NCBI GenBank assembly: GCA_015067375.1
Contig: SVMQ01000042.1
Span: 1 to 12,284 of the forward strand
Direction: 5' to 3'
From: Oscillospiraceae bacterium
Lineage (GTDB): Bacteria > Bacillota > Clostridia > Oscillospirales > Ruminococcaceae
Length of the DNA: 12,284 bases
The translations under genes were made by a program, and so were the position numbers. Position 1 is the stretch's first letter; each line of letters begins with the position of its first letter. Below the pieces are notes generated by a model. That model did not search any database. It saw nothing but the letters and a program-made list of their open reading frames with translations, and was not told where the DNA came from. Of the stretch, positions 1-6,917 are shown one piece after another.

Positions 1-1
1 T

Positions 2-238
2 AAGAAAGGCTTCCGTCTGCTTCCTGCGCTTTCAGCAGTGACAGGAAAAAAATACGACAAGTACGAGCGGTATATGGAATGTGGCGATTGCAGCACGATA
101 AGCATTCGGCGCACTGACGGCGAGCCGTTCACCATAAATATGGACGGAGATCTGATATACAATGTCAGCGACTGCAAGGCGGAGATAGTCCGTAAGGGGC
201 TGCGCCTGGTCGTTCCCAAGGGGGTGACTGTTTCGTGA
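2..238 (+). CDS. Diacylglycerol/lipid kinase family protein, C-terminal fragment (5' end outside window)
   Basis: The reading frame is open from the first full codon to the TGA at 236-238, so this is the last 78 residues of a gene that begins before the window. The pattern of a beta-rich stretch with NMDGDLIYN, then VSDCKAEIVRKGLRLVVPKG, closely resembles the C-terminal domain of the DAGK/YegS/BmrU lipid kinase family, where an (N)xDGE segment is followed by an ExxPxALRxxVP ending. Such enzymes phosphorylate diacylglycerol or related lipids at the inner membrane face. The catalytic N-terminal domain with the GGDGT motif is not in the window, so family membership rests on the tail only. An internal GTG at 38 could be mistaken for a start, but the upstream codons (KKGFRLLPALSAV) are coherent and in frame. 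The stop overlaps the GTG start of the histidine kinase by 4 nt, so the two genes are probably co-transcribed and translationally coupled. Confidence 0.7.
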   Translation, partial: KKGFRLLPALSAVTGKKYDKYERYMECGDCSTISIRRTDGEPFTINMDGDLIYNVSDCKAEIVRKGLRLVVPKGVTVS

Positions 239-2601
239 GACCGTACTTCAAAGGTGGCTACAGATGTAATTACTCGTTATATCTGATGGAAAGCATCATC
301 ACGATAATGATGATGCTCTGGCGTGGAATGTTGCCATGGCCTATAACCGTAGCTTTTGCGGCATTCGTTCTGCTTTCTGCTGTCGTTCTCTATAGAGGCA
401 AGTTGAAGAAAAAGCTGTTGAGCGAGACGGCTCATATGCGCCTGCAGTCTATCGCATTCATCATTGTAAATGTATTTCTTTCATGTGCGATAAACTCGGC
501 ACAGTCGTTCATCTATGCCATGTGCTTCAGTTCTGTTGTGAACTTTGTGTTCATTGATGTAAAACAGATGAGGTATCAGATATATGTGTCGGTTCTAGCG
601 TCGCTTGCTGTAGCGTGCTATGCAGGTTTCTATACGCAATCTTCGCAGACTATGCTGGTCTACACGTTTGGCTGGCTGACTCTGACCATACAGAATATCG
701 TTCTGTTCAGCATGACAAACGTCATAACACATCATATGCGTCAGAACAGGGAGCAGGAGCTTAGTCTTGACGACCTGCTGAAGGTAGTTGAGGCGAAGTG
801 CGACGAGGCACAGGCAGCTACGCGAAGCAAAACGCGTTTCCTTGCCAATATGTCGCATGAGATCAGAACTCCTATAAACTCTGTTATAGGCATGAACGAG
901 ATGGTGCTGCGAGAGAGTACAGAGGAGAATATCCTCGACTATGCAGGCGAGGCAAAGACAGCAGCGGAGTCGCTTCTCGGCATCATCAACGATATCCTTG
1001 ATATTACAAAGATAGAAGAGGGCAGACTCAACTTTGTCGAGGTCAAATATGACCTTGCACAGATCATAGGTGATGTTCACAATCTGATAAAGTTCCGTGC
1101 AAAGGCGAAGGATCTGCAGTTCAACGTTATCGTTGACAGATACCTGCCGCGCACGCTGCTTGGCGACGACATCCGTCTGAAGCAGATACTTCTGAATCTG
1201 CTTACCAATGCCGTGAAATACACACACAAGGGTACGATAACGCTTGAGGTGAAGTATTTCGGCAGCGAGCAGATAGCTTTTTCCGTCAGGGATACGGGTA
1301 TCGGCATCAAGGAAGAGGACATAGGCCGACTGTTTGATGCGTTCAAGCGCGTTGAGGAGACCCGCAACCGCAGTATTGAGGGTACAGGTCTTGGACTGAA
1401 CATCACCGCGACTCTGCTGAAGATGCTGGGAAGCGAGCTTAAAGTAAGCAGTGTCTATGGCAAAGGTTCGGAGTTCTCATTCGTCCTCAAGCAGCAGGTG
1501 GTAGATCATACTCCCATCGGCGAGATAAATCTGAATATCAGACAGAATACACGCAAGAATTACGAGGTATCGTTCAAAGCACCTGATGCCAAGCTGCTGG
1601 TGGTCGATGACAATGAGATGAACCGTAAGGTCATCCGTCAGCTGCTCAAGAATACTTTGGTCAAGGTGAGTGAGGCGGCGAGCGGATTTGAGTGCCTTGA
1701 AATGACAGCAAACGAGCGTTATGATCTCATTTTCATGGATCACATGATGCCTGAGTTGGATGGAATCGAAACGTTCCACAAGCTGCGCGACGACAAGAGC
1801 AATCTCTGCTGTGACACTCCTGTAGTTATCCTTACCGCCAATGCGGTTATCGGCGCAGAAAAGAAGTATTTGGAAGAGGGCTTCGACGGATTCCTGTCAA
1901 AGCCTGTAAAGCCCGAAAACCTTGAAGAGGTAGTTCGCGCGAAGCTGGACGAGAGCCTGATAAAGCAATTGTCCGAGCTGCCTGACGACACTACTTCGGA
2001 TGATGCAAAGGCGGAGGCAGTGGAATTCCCTGTTATCGAGGGCGTTGACTGGAGCTACGGACGTGCGCATATTGGTGATGACGATGCGCTGCTGGAAACT
2101 ACAAAAATGTTCTGTTCCGCGATAAAACGCGATATGGACGAGTTGGATGGCTACTTTACATATATCGACGAGGAAAGCAGCTGCGACAGCTACCGTGTAA
2201 AGGTACACAGCATGAAGAGTTCTGCCGCGCTTATCGGTATTATTTCTCTGACGGGCATGGCAATGGAGCTTGAACACGCTGCCAGAACGCAGGATCGTGA
2301 AACGATAAAGGCGCTGCACCCTGTTTACAGGCAGAGATGGCTGAGCTTTTCGGAGCCGCTCGGTGCGATGTTTGAGAGCAACGAGCCGAAAAAGGATGCC
2401 GCTGAGAACGCTGCTGAGATAAGCGAGATATTTGAGCAGATACGCGCCGCCGCTGAGGAGATGGATGTCGATAAGCTGGATGAGCTTTCCGCAAAGCTTG
2501 ACGGCTACAGCTTCAGCGATGAACGATCAGCCAAGATCGAGGAGGTCAAGGGCTATATCCTGAACTTTGAGATCGAAAAGCTTATGGAAGTCACGATATG
2601 A
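235..2601 (+). CDS. Membrane-bound hybrid histidine kinase (HisKA-HATPase-REC-Hpt)
   Basis: This 788-residue protein is a complete phosphorelay in one chain. Residues about 18-162 hold five or six hydrophobic segments, making an N-terminal membrane sensor with no recognisable extracellular domain. The HisKA dimerisation helix carries NMSHEIRTPIN with phospho-acceptor H208. The ATPase domain shows the N-box (N321, N325), G1 DTGIGI (353-358) and G2 GTGLGL (383-388). A receiver domain (about 452-575) has the acidic pair D458/D459, phospho-acceptor D502 in FMDHMMPELDG, T534 and K556. An Hpt domain follows with H658 in HSMKSSAALIG. After it, about 85 helical, acidic residues match nothing I recognise. 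Phosphate would flow H208 to D502 to H658 and then to an external response regulator, which is not in the window. The GTG start at 235 is preceded by AAGGGGG at good spacing and overlaps the lipid-kinase stop; ATG at 286 is an alternative start. The input signal is unknown. Confidence 0.93.
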   Translation: MRPYFKGGYRCNYSLYLMESIITIMMMLWRGMLPWPITVAFAAFVLLSAVVLYRGKLKKKLLSETAHMRLQSIAFIIVNVFLSCAINSAQSFIYAMCFSSVVNFVFIDVKQMRYQIYVSVLASLAVACYAGFYTQSSQTMLVYTFGWLTLTIQNIVLFSMTNVITHHMRQNREQELSLDDLLKVVEAKCDEAQAATRSKTRFLANMSHEIRTPINSVIGMNEMVLRESTEENILDYAGEAKTAAESLLGIINDILDITKIEEGRLNFVEVKYDLAQIIGDVHNLIKFRAKAKDLQFNVIVDRYLPRTLLGDDIRLKQILLNLLTNAVKYTHKGTITLEVKYFGSEQIAFSVRDTGIGIKEEDIGRLFDAFKRVEETRNRSIEGTGLGLNITATLLKMLGSELKVSSVYGKGSEFSFVLKQQVVDHTPIGEINLNIRQNTRKNYEVSFKAPDAKLLVVDDNEMNRKVIRQLLKNTLVKVSEAASGFECLEMTANERYDLIFMDHMMPELDGIETFHKLRDDKSNLCCDTPVVILTANAVIGAEKKYLEEGFDGFLSKPVKPENLEEVVRAKLDESLIKQLSELPDDTTSDDAKAEAVEFPVIEGVDWSYGRAHIGDDDALLETTKMFCSAIKRDMDELDGYFTYIDEESSCDSYRVKVHSMKSSAALIGIISLTGMAMELEHAARTQDRETIKALHPVYRQRWLSFSEPLGAMFESNEPKKDAAENAAEISEIFEQIRAAAEEMDVDKLDELSAKLDGYSFSDERSAKIEEVKGYILNFEIEKLMEVTI

Positions 2602-2608
2602 AATATAT

Positions 2609-2640
2609 ATGCGCCGTCAGGTATCTGACGGCGCATTTTT
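2609..2640 (+). terminator. Rho-independent terminator of the histidine kinase gene
   Basis: A perfect 10-bp stem, GCGCCGTCAG at 2611-2620 and CTGACGGCGC at 2625-2634 around a GTAT loop, is followed by ATTTTTAT. It begins 9 nt after the kinase stop. The convergent oxidoreductase gene ends at 2652, so the hairpin may serve both strands, although the minus-strand tract (ATATATATTT) is less T-rich. Confidence 0.88.
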
Positions 2641-2651
2641 ATGGTCGTGAC

Positions 2652-3617
2652 TTATTCAAACGGATAGGCTATGCCCCATTCTTTGCGAAGCGCATCCATT
2701 ATTTCGGTGACAGCGATGATCTCACTGTGCGGCATCTCAGCGCACTCTGTTTCGCTGTTGGCTATTGCAAGCAGCGCAGCCTGCACCTCGTACTCGAAGC
2801 CTGTTATCTGGGCAGGTGTCTCGTATTTGGTGACAGTACCGTCGTTGAGCGTGACTGTGATGCCCTCGCAATTGTTGATGTTGTGGAATTCTATGCGACC
2901 CTTGTCGCCGTAGATCATACCGCGGTTGTCGGTGTTGGAGTCCATATTGCTGTGCAGTATGGCGGTCTTTCCGTCCTTGAAGCGAATGATCACAGAGTTG
3001 TGAAGATCCACTCCGTACTCGTTTTTGCTGCAGGATGAGCAGATGTCTGCAATATCAGCGCCAAATACCATTCGCGCAAAGTTTATGGTGTACACGCCGA
3101 GATCCAGCAGTGCGCCGCCTGCAAGCTCAGGCTTTTTCAGGCGCTCTGTATCAGAGATCGCATAACCGAGGTTCGCTGTAAGGCTCGTGATATTGCCGAT
3201 AGCGCCGCTTGCTATGATCTCGTCCAGCTTGAAGCGCATGGGAAGAAACCTTGTCCATATCGCCTCACCGATGAACAGACCACGGCTTTCTGCAAGCCCG
3301 ATAAGCTGCTTTGCCTGCTTCGCATTTACGGTGAACGGCTTTTCGCACAGCACGTTCCTGCCATTGTTCAGGCATAGCTGACAGTCCTCAAAGTGGCGTG
3401 AGTGCGGTGTTGCAACATAGATAAGGTCGATGCTGCTGTCTGCGGCAAGCTCCTCATAGCTTCCGTAAGCCTTTGGTATGCCGAACTCCTTAGCAAACGC
3501 CTGTGCTTTTTCATTGCTGCGTGAGCCGACAGCGGCGAGCGTTGCATCCTCCATGGCGTTTACGGTGTGTGCCATTTTGCGCGCGATATTTCCCGCGCCG
3601 AGTATTCCGATGTTCAT
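2652..3617 (-). CDS. Gfo/Idh/MocA family NAD(P)-dependent oxidoreductase
   Basis: This protein of 321 residues has the usual family length. The N-terminal Rossmann fold has GAGNIA at 7-12, the strand VGSRS (30-34), and IYVATPHSRH (66-75). The family signature CEKPF at 91-95 contains the K93 that usually takes part in catalysis. GGALLDLGVY (167-176) is typical of the C-terminal alpha/beta domain in the branch related to dihydrodiol dehydrogenases and D-xylose dehydrogenases. Members oxidise or reduce sugars, inositols and related polyols with NAD(P); the substrate cannot be told from sequence. The ATG at 3617 has a strong AAGGAGG ribosome site a few bases upstream, so the start is secure. It lies downstream of the PH-domain gene on the same strand, with a hairpin in the 55-nt gap, so co-transcription may be only partial. 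It ends 12 nt from the histidine-kinase terminator. Confidence 0.9.
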   Translation of the reverse strand: MNIGILGAGNIARKMAHTVNAMEDATLAAVGSRSNEKAQAFAKEFGIPKAYGSYEELAADSSIDLIYVATPHSRHFEDCQLCLNNGRNVLCEKPFTVNAKQAKQLIGLAESRGLFIGEAIWTRFLPMRFKLDEIIASGAIGNITSLTANLGYAISDTERLKKPELAGGALLDLGVYTINFARMVFGADIADICSSCSKNEYGVDLHNSVIIRFKDGKTAILHSNMDSNTDNRGMIYGDKGRIEFHNINNCEGITVTLNDGTVTKYETPAQITGFEYEVQAALLAIANSETECAEMPHSEIIAVTEIMDALRKEWGIAYPFE

Positions 3618-3639
3618 AATGACCTCCTTATTTTATTAA

Positions 3640-3666
3640 GACCCGTGAAATGCTATTCCACGGGTC
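3640..3666 (-). terminator. Hairpin between the PH-domain gene and the oxidoreductase gene (weak terminator or attenuator)
   Basis: An 8-bp perfect stem pairs GACCCGTG (3640-3647) with CACGGGTC (3659-3666). Read on the minus strand it stands 6 nt after the PH-domain stop and is followed by TTAATAAAA, which is a poor T-tract. It could terminate weakly, or act as a processing or stability element between two genes of one operon. Confidence 0.45.
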
Positions 3667-3672
3667 GTTTGC

Positions 3673-4107
3673 TTATTCTTCTTCGCAGTCGTAAACGCCG
3701 TCGCCGTCAGCGTCGTGATCGTTGGGGTAGCTGTTTCCGATCATATCTCTGCCGCGGACATAGTACTTGTCGCGCTGGATGCGCACAGCGTCGTCAATAA
3801 GGCGCTTTGCCTCACGTGGTCTCTTGACAGACTTAAGCTCCTTTGCGGGTGTATCGGAGTCCTTGGACAGTAGCTTTATAGTTCCGCAGCCCACGATCCT
3901 CTGACCCAATGGCAGCAGAAGTGACATATCATATACACGGTACAGCTCGATCTCGTCCTCTCTGATGCTCAGCAGACCGACCTTGGTGATGAGCTTGGAG
4001 TCGGTGAGGATATAGCGAGTAAAGGAGATCGGCAGTCCCAGTATGCATTTTTTTCCTGTCCAGATGATATCGCCGTATTCGCGTGAAAGCTTCTCTAAAT
4101 TTGCCAT
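3673..4107 (-). CDS. Bacterial PH-domain protein with a D-rich, calcium-loop-like C-terminal tail
   Basis: The 144-residue product contains a segment (about 25-110) resembling the bacterial pleckstrin-homology fold (bPH2, YdbS-like): LPISFTRYILTDSKLI, then KVGLLSIREDEIELYRVYDM, then a basic/aliphatic strand and a final helix. Such domains are small beta-barrels used for binding or membrane-associated assembly; no enzyme motif is present. The last 15 residues, starting at D130, read DHDADGDGVYDCEEE, a D-x-D-x-D-G pattern like thrombospondin type-3 or dockerin calcium loops. I chose the ATG at 4107 because AAAGGATGG lies at proper spacing; an in-frame ATG at 4116 would put the ribosome site directly against the start codon. 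There is no signal peptide or membrane helix. It follows the zinc-ribbon gene after 27 nt and is probably co-transcribed with it. Confidence 0.72.
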   Translation of the reverse strand: MANLEKLSREYGDIIWTGKKCILGLPISFTRYILTDSKLITKVGLLSIREDEIELYRVYDMSLLLPLGQRIVGCGTIKLLSKDSDTPAKELKSVKRPREAKRLIDDAVRIQRDKYYVRGRDMIGNSYPNDHDADGDGVYDCEEE

Positions 4108-4134
4108 GTTTTCCATCCTTTCGTGGTGCTGTTA

Positions 4135-5319
4135 TCAGCGGTTATAGTAATCCGTCGTGCCGTAGTTCGCGGCAAGTTCGCGGATCTTGTCCTGTATCCT
4201 GCGGTATTCGGGGGAGGAGGGCAGGGCCTTGGCGCTTTTCAGGTACACCTCGCCCTGCACGCGCCTGAAGAATATATCCTCTCCGAAAAATCTTTCCATG
4301 CGCTGCATCTGCTCGTAGGAATAGACCCTTGTAAGGAACAGCTGCTTTTCTTTCAGCGTGGTATTATGCTCCAGACCGCCCATCATGAGCAGGTCATAGG
4401 CGGCTTTTACCGCGATACCGCGCCGTTTTTCGGTGAACGGATCGCTGTAGACAAGCTCCAGAAAGCCGATCACGTCGTTGATGCGGTCGTTGTCACGGTT
4501 TCTCAGCCATGCGACCCTGTCGAATACATACAGCGCTCGGCAAAGCTCTTCCACCTTGCGGTCGTCGTCGCAGTGCTTAAGCACCAGCAGCAGCGGATAT
4601 CTCAGGTTCTTGTCAGGCTCAGGTGAGAAGCTTCCCACTGCAAAGCGCGTTGTTTCATCGTCCAGCCTTGCGGCATTCGTGAGCGGTGCATTGTCTATAT
4701 TAAGACAATGCGCGAATATGTCTGTGGCGGTCTTGATGAGCGCGGGGAATTTCTCGATGACAAGTCTGAAAAAGCCGTATGTATAATAAGGTGCTACGAA
4801 GCGTCCGCCCTTTGAGAGGAACTTTTTCAGGATATCCAGCGCATATTCAAGGCTCTTCTGCGCCATGTTCCAGTCGCCCTGAGAGCGTATCAGAGCGGTG
4901 CAGTCGCGTGCACGGCTCTCCCAGTTTTCAACATCATTGAGCTTCAGAATACCTGAGGTCATGCGTCCGCACGCAGCCTCGAAATCAGCAGGCCGCCACT
5001 CCAACGCACGCGAATAATGCTCATAAGCCTTGGCGAAATCCCATTTGCCCATGTATTTCTGCGCTTTTTCGCATTCCTCGCGGCATTCAGTCACGCCGTA
5101 GCCGTCGTTGTCCTCGGCGTCGTCCTCGTCGATAAGCTCGCTGAGATCTACCTCCAGTACGAATTCATCGGGAATAGCTGAGCGAAGCCCTCCGAGGAAA
5201 TCCTCCCTTGCCTCGTCATAAGCGATATGAGTGCCACAGTACAGGCAGAAGCCCGTAGGGTATTCGCTGTCGAGCATGATCATACGCTCGCACTTAGGGC
5301 AAAGGCAGTAGTCCAGCAT
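4135..5319 (-). CDS. Zinc-ribbon and TPR-like protein of unknown function
   Basis: This is a 394-residue soluble protein that I cannot assign to a named family. The N-terminus holds a zinc ribbon with CPKC (C7, C10) and CLYC (C25, C28) spaced by 14 residues. An acidic linker (about 56-75, with EDDAEDND) follows, then a TPR-like helix pair (about 84-112, KWDFAKAYEHYSRALEWRP) and a long helical remainder. This looks like an adaptor or scaffold with a metal-stabilised head. The frame stays open to an ATG at 5445, but I reject that start: the -10/-35 promoter lies inside the extra 42 codons, those codons are AT-rich, and the ATG at 5319 is preceded by AAGGAG at 8-9 nt. It heads a minus-strand group with the PH-domain gene and possibly the oxidoreductase. 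Confidence 0.75.
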   Translation of the reverse strand: MLDYCLCPKCERMIMLDSEYPTGFCLYCGTHIAYDEAREDFLGGLRSAIPDEFVLEVDLSELIDEDDAEDNDGYGVTECREECEKAQKYMGKWDFAKAYEHYSRALEWRPADFEAACGRMTSGILKLNDVENWESRARDCTALIRSQGDWNMAQKSLEYALDILKKFLSKGGRFVAPYYTYGFFRLVIEKFPALIKTATDIFAHCLNIDNAPLTNAARLDDETTRFAVGSFSPEPDKNLRYPLLLVLKHCDDDRKVEELCRALYVFDRVAWLRNRDNDRINDVIGFLELVYSDPFTEKRRGIAVKAAYDLLMMGGLEHNTTLKEKQLFLTRVYSYEQMQRMERFFGEDIFFRRVQGEVYLKSAKALPSSPEYRRIQDKIRELAANYGTTDYYNR

Positions 5320-5383
5320 GGTAGAAGCTCCTTTTTCGCAGATGCGCATCAGCTGCTGATCTACGATTATAATATACAACATA

Positions 5384-5412
5384 ATTATATCATACGCAGG
5401 TGTTTTTTGCAA
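5384..5412 (-). promoter_or_regulatory. Sigma-A-type promoter for the zinc-ribbon gene group
   Basis: On the minus strand TTGCAA (5407-5412) and TATAAT (5384-5389) are 17 nt apart, giving transcription from about 5377 and a leader of about 58 nt. The leader contains a short inverted repeat, ATCAG/CTGAT, at 5348-5360. The promoter is divergent from the DAHP synthase promoter, with about 80 bp of AT-rich DNA between the two -35 boxes. Confidence 0.75.
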
Positions 5413-5490
5413 TATGTTACAAAAAAAATTGAAAAAAATACACATTTTTTACTTGTTTAATGGTTTTTAGTTTTAAAGCAATAAAATATA

Positions 5491-5519
5491 TTGACATCCG
5501 ACGAGGTTAGTGCTATAAT
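5491..5519 (+). promoter_or_regulatory. Consensus sigma-A promoter for the DAHP synthase gene
   Basis: TTGACA at 5491-5496 and TATAAT at 5514-5519 are separated by exactly 17 nt, a perfect match to the housekeeping consensus. Transcription would begin near 5526, leaving a leader of about 35 nt. That is too short for an obvious attenuator, and I see no T-box or riboswitch in it. Confidence 0.9.
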
Positions 5520-5561
5520 TATAAACGCTAGAATAATAAGAAGCTAAAGGAGAACAGCATT

Positions 5562-6593
5562 ATGTCCATGAATTTTAAAAGAAAGCTCCCTGTCCCCAAG
5601 GAGGTCAAGGAGATGTATCCTCTTTCTGAGGAGATAAAGCAGGTAAAGGCTGCGCGTGACATTGAGATAGCTGACGTTTTTACAGGCAAGTCTGATAAAT
5701 TCATCCTGATAATCGGCCCTTGCTCAGCGGATAACGAGGAGTCCGTAATGGATTATGTATGCAGACTTTCGCGTCTGCAGGAGCAGGTTAAGGACAAGCT
5801 CATCCTCATCCCCAGAATATACACCAACAAGCCCCGTACAACAGGCGAGGGCTACAAGGGCATGGTGCATCAGCCTGACCCCACAAAGGGCGAGGATATG
5901 CTTGAGGGTATCGTAAAGGTGCGTAAGCTGCACACCCGCGCTATTGCTGAAACAAAGCTCGTGTGCGCTGACGAGATGCTGTATCCCAGCAACTATCGCT
6001 ACCTTTCCGACCTGCTCAGCTATGTTGCGGTAGGTGCGCGTTCTGTTGAGGATCAGGAGCATCGCCTCACAGCAAGCGGCATGGAGTGCCCCGTAGGTAT
6101 GAAGAACCCGACCGGCGGCACACTTTCCATCATGCTGAACGCTATCCGTGCGGCTCAGGCTCAGCATACATTCATTTACAGAGGCTGGGAGGTCACTACA
6201 GACGGAAATCCGCTTGCGCACGCTATTCTGCGCGGCTTCCAGAACAAGCACGACCAGAGCCTACCCAACTATCATTATGAGGATCTGAAGATGCTCTACG
6301 ATATGTACAGCCAGATGAATCTTCAGAATATCGCTTGCGTTGTTGACACAAACCACGCAAACAGCGGCAAGAAATATCTTGAGCAGGTGCGTATCGCAAA
6401 GGAGATACTGCACAGTATGCGTCACTCTGATGAGATCAGAAGCATGGTAAAGGGTCTGATGATCGAGAGTTATATCGAGGACGGAGCACAAAAGGTTGAT
6501 GAGGGCTGCTACGGCAAGTCCATCACTGATCCTTGCCTCGGCTGGGAGAAGTCCGAAAGACTGGTGCTTGATATCGCCGATCTGCTTAGATGA
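5562..6593 (+). CDS. aroF: 3-deoxy-7-phosphoheptulonate (DAHP) synthase, class I
   Basis: This enzyme condenses phosphoenolpyruvate with erythrose 4-phosphate, the first committed step of the shikimate pathway to Phe, Tyr and Trp, in the cytoplasm. The 343 residues match the length of the AroF/AroG/AroH type. Visible landmarks are GPCS (52-55), KPRTTGEGYKG (90-100), GARSVEDQEHR (158-168), KNPTGG (181-186), DTNHANSGK (262-270) and IESYIEDG (301-308). By position against AroG, the metal ligands would be C54, H265, E302 and D323, all present. The ATG at 5562 has AAAGGAG at 9 nt; a second ATG two codons later is less likely. It is a single-gene transcript with its own promoter and terminator. Which amino acid feeds back on it cannot be told; the aroF symbol stands for the AroFGH family. 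Its location just upstream of a Tyr-type T-box fits a tyrosine-centred neighbourhood. Confidence 0.96.
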   Translation: MSMNFKRKLPVPKEVKEMYPLSEEIKQVKAARDIEIADVFTGKSDKFILIIGPCSADNEESVMDYVCRLSRLQEQVKDKLILIPRIYTNKPRTTGEGYKGMVHQPDPTKGEDMLEGIVKVRKLHTRAIAETKLVCADEMLYPSNYRYLSDLLSYVAVGARSVEDQEHRLTASGMECPVGMKNPTGGTLSIMLNAIRAAQAQHTFIYRGWEVTTDGNPLAHAILRGFQNKHDQSLPNYHYEDLKMLYDMYSQMNLQNIACVVDTNHANSGKKYLEQVRIAKEILHSMRHSDEIRSMVKGLMIESYIEDGAQKVDEGCYGKSITDPCLGWEKSERLVLDIADLLR

Positions 6594-6597
6594 TAAT

Positions 6598-6629
6598 ATA
6601 AGGGCGTGCTGCGGTGCGCCCTTATTTTT
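6598..6629 (+). terminator. Rho-independent terminator after DAHP synthase
   Basis: ATAAGGGCG (6598-6606) pairs with CGCCCTTAT (6617-6625) over 9 bp and is followed by a run of T. It starts 4 nt after the stop codon and separates the DAHP synthase transcript from the T-box transcript, whose -35 box begins at 6633. Confidence 0.88.
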
Positions 6630-6632
6630 CGC

Positions 6633-6661
6633 TTGACATAATGGATTTTCTGTGTTATAAT
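6633..6661 (+). promoter_or_regulatory. Consensus sigma-A promoter of the T-box transcript
   Basis: TTGACA (6633-6638) and TATAAT (6656-6661) have exactly 17 nt between them, again a perfect consensus. The predicted start is near 6668, immediately before the T-box leader. Strong constitutive initiation with control by attenuation is the usual T-box arrangement. Confidence 0.9.
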
Positions 6662-6667
6662 GTGCTA

Positions 6668-6917
6668 TAGTTAATAAATCAAAGCGTTGAGGGGACCTCA
6701 GTAGCCCTGTCCACTCCTTTTCAGAGAGCCGATGTGTGGTGTGAATCGGCAGGAGCGCAGTGTGCGAATTACCTCCCTGAGCGGCTGTACGAAGCAAAAG
6801 TGTGTAGTGCGGCACGGGTAAGCCCGTTAAAGCTGTTCAAAGGCGGCATTGATGTGCCGCAAATTGAGGTGGTACCGCGGAATTTCGCCCTCTTGCTGTA
6901 TGCAGGAGGGCTTTTTT
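6668..6917 (+). promoter_or_regulatory. T-box leader, probably tRNA-Tyr responsive (UAC specifier)
   Basis: The leader has the conserved T-box landmarks in order: AGTA at 6700-6703, AGAGAGCCGAT with an apical GCCGAT/ATCGGC stem (about 6723-6750), the specifier region GCGAATTACCTCC (6764 onward), a CCTGAGCGGC segment, a central GGG/CCC hairpin (about 6817-6829), and the T-box sequence AGGTGGTACCGCGG at 6867-6880. A terminator follows at once. Uncharged tRNA binds both the specifier codon and the TGGN bulge and stabilises the antiterminator. The best specifier reading is TAC at 6770-6772 (Tyr); frame-shifted readings ATT (Ile) or TTA (Leu) cannot be excluded without folding. The TGGT at 6870-6873 predicts a discriminator base A, as in tRNA-Tyr. 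The next gene is an unrecognised membrane protein; tyrS lies about 3 kb downstream. Confidence 0.9.
6887..6917 (+). terminator. Conditional terminator of the T-box leader
   Basis: GCCCTCTTGC (6887-6896) pairs with GCAGGAGGGC (6902-6911) over 10 bp with one T-G wobble and a TGTAT loop, followed by six T. It forms when the antiterminator around the T-box sequence is not stabilised. Its 3' arm is repeated as a fossil at 7893-7911. Confidence 0.88.

Noticed and set aside
38..238. A separate 66-residue gene starting at GTG 38
   Set aside because: The frame continues upstream to the window edge with lipid-kinase-like residues, so this is the tail of a longer gene.
2598..3038. Plus-strand open frame overlapping the histidine-kinase stop and the oxidoreductase
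   Set aside because: It runs through the terminator hairpin and is antisense to a clear Gfo/Idh gene; its translation shows no domain pattern.
4108..4116. Upstream ATG at 4116 for the PH-domain protein
   Set aside because: GAAAGG abuts this codon with no spacing, whereas the ATG at 4107 has the same motif at a normal distance.
5320..5445. N-terminal extension of the zinc-ribbon protein to an ATG at 5445
   Set aside because: The extra codons are AT-rich, contain the -35 and -10 boxes of the gene's own promoter, and have no ribosome site; the ATG at 5319 has a strong one.
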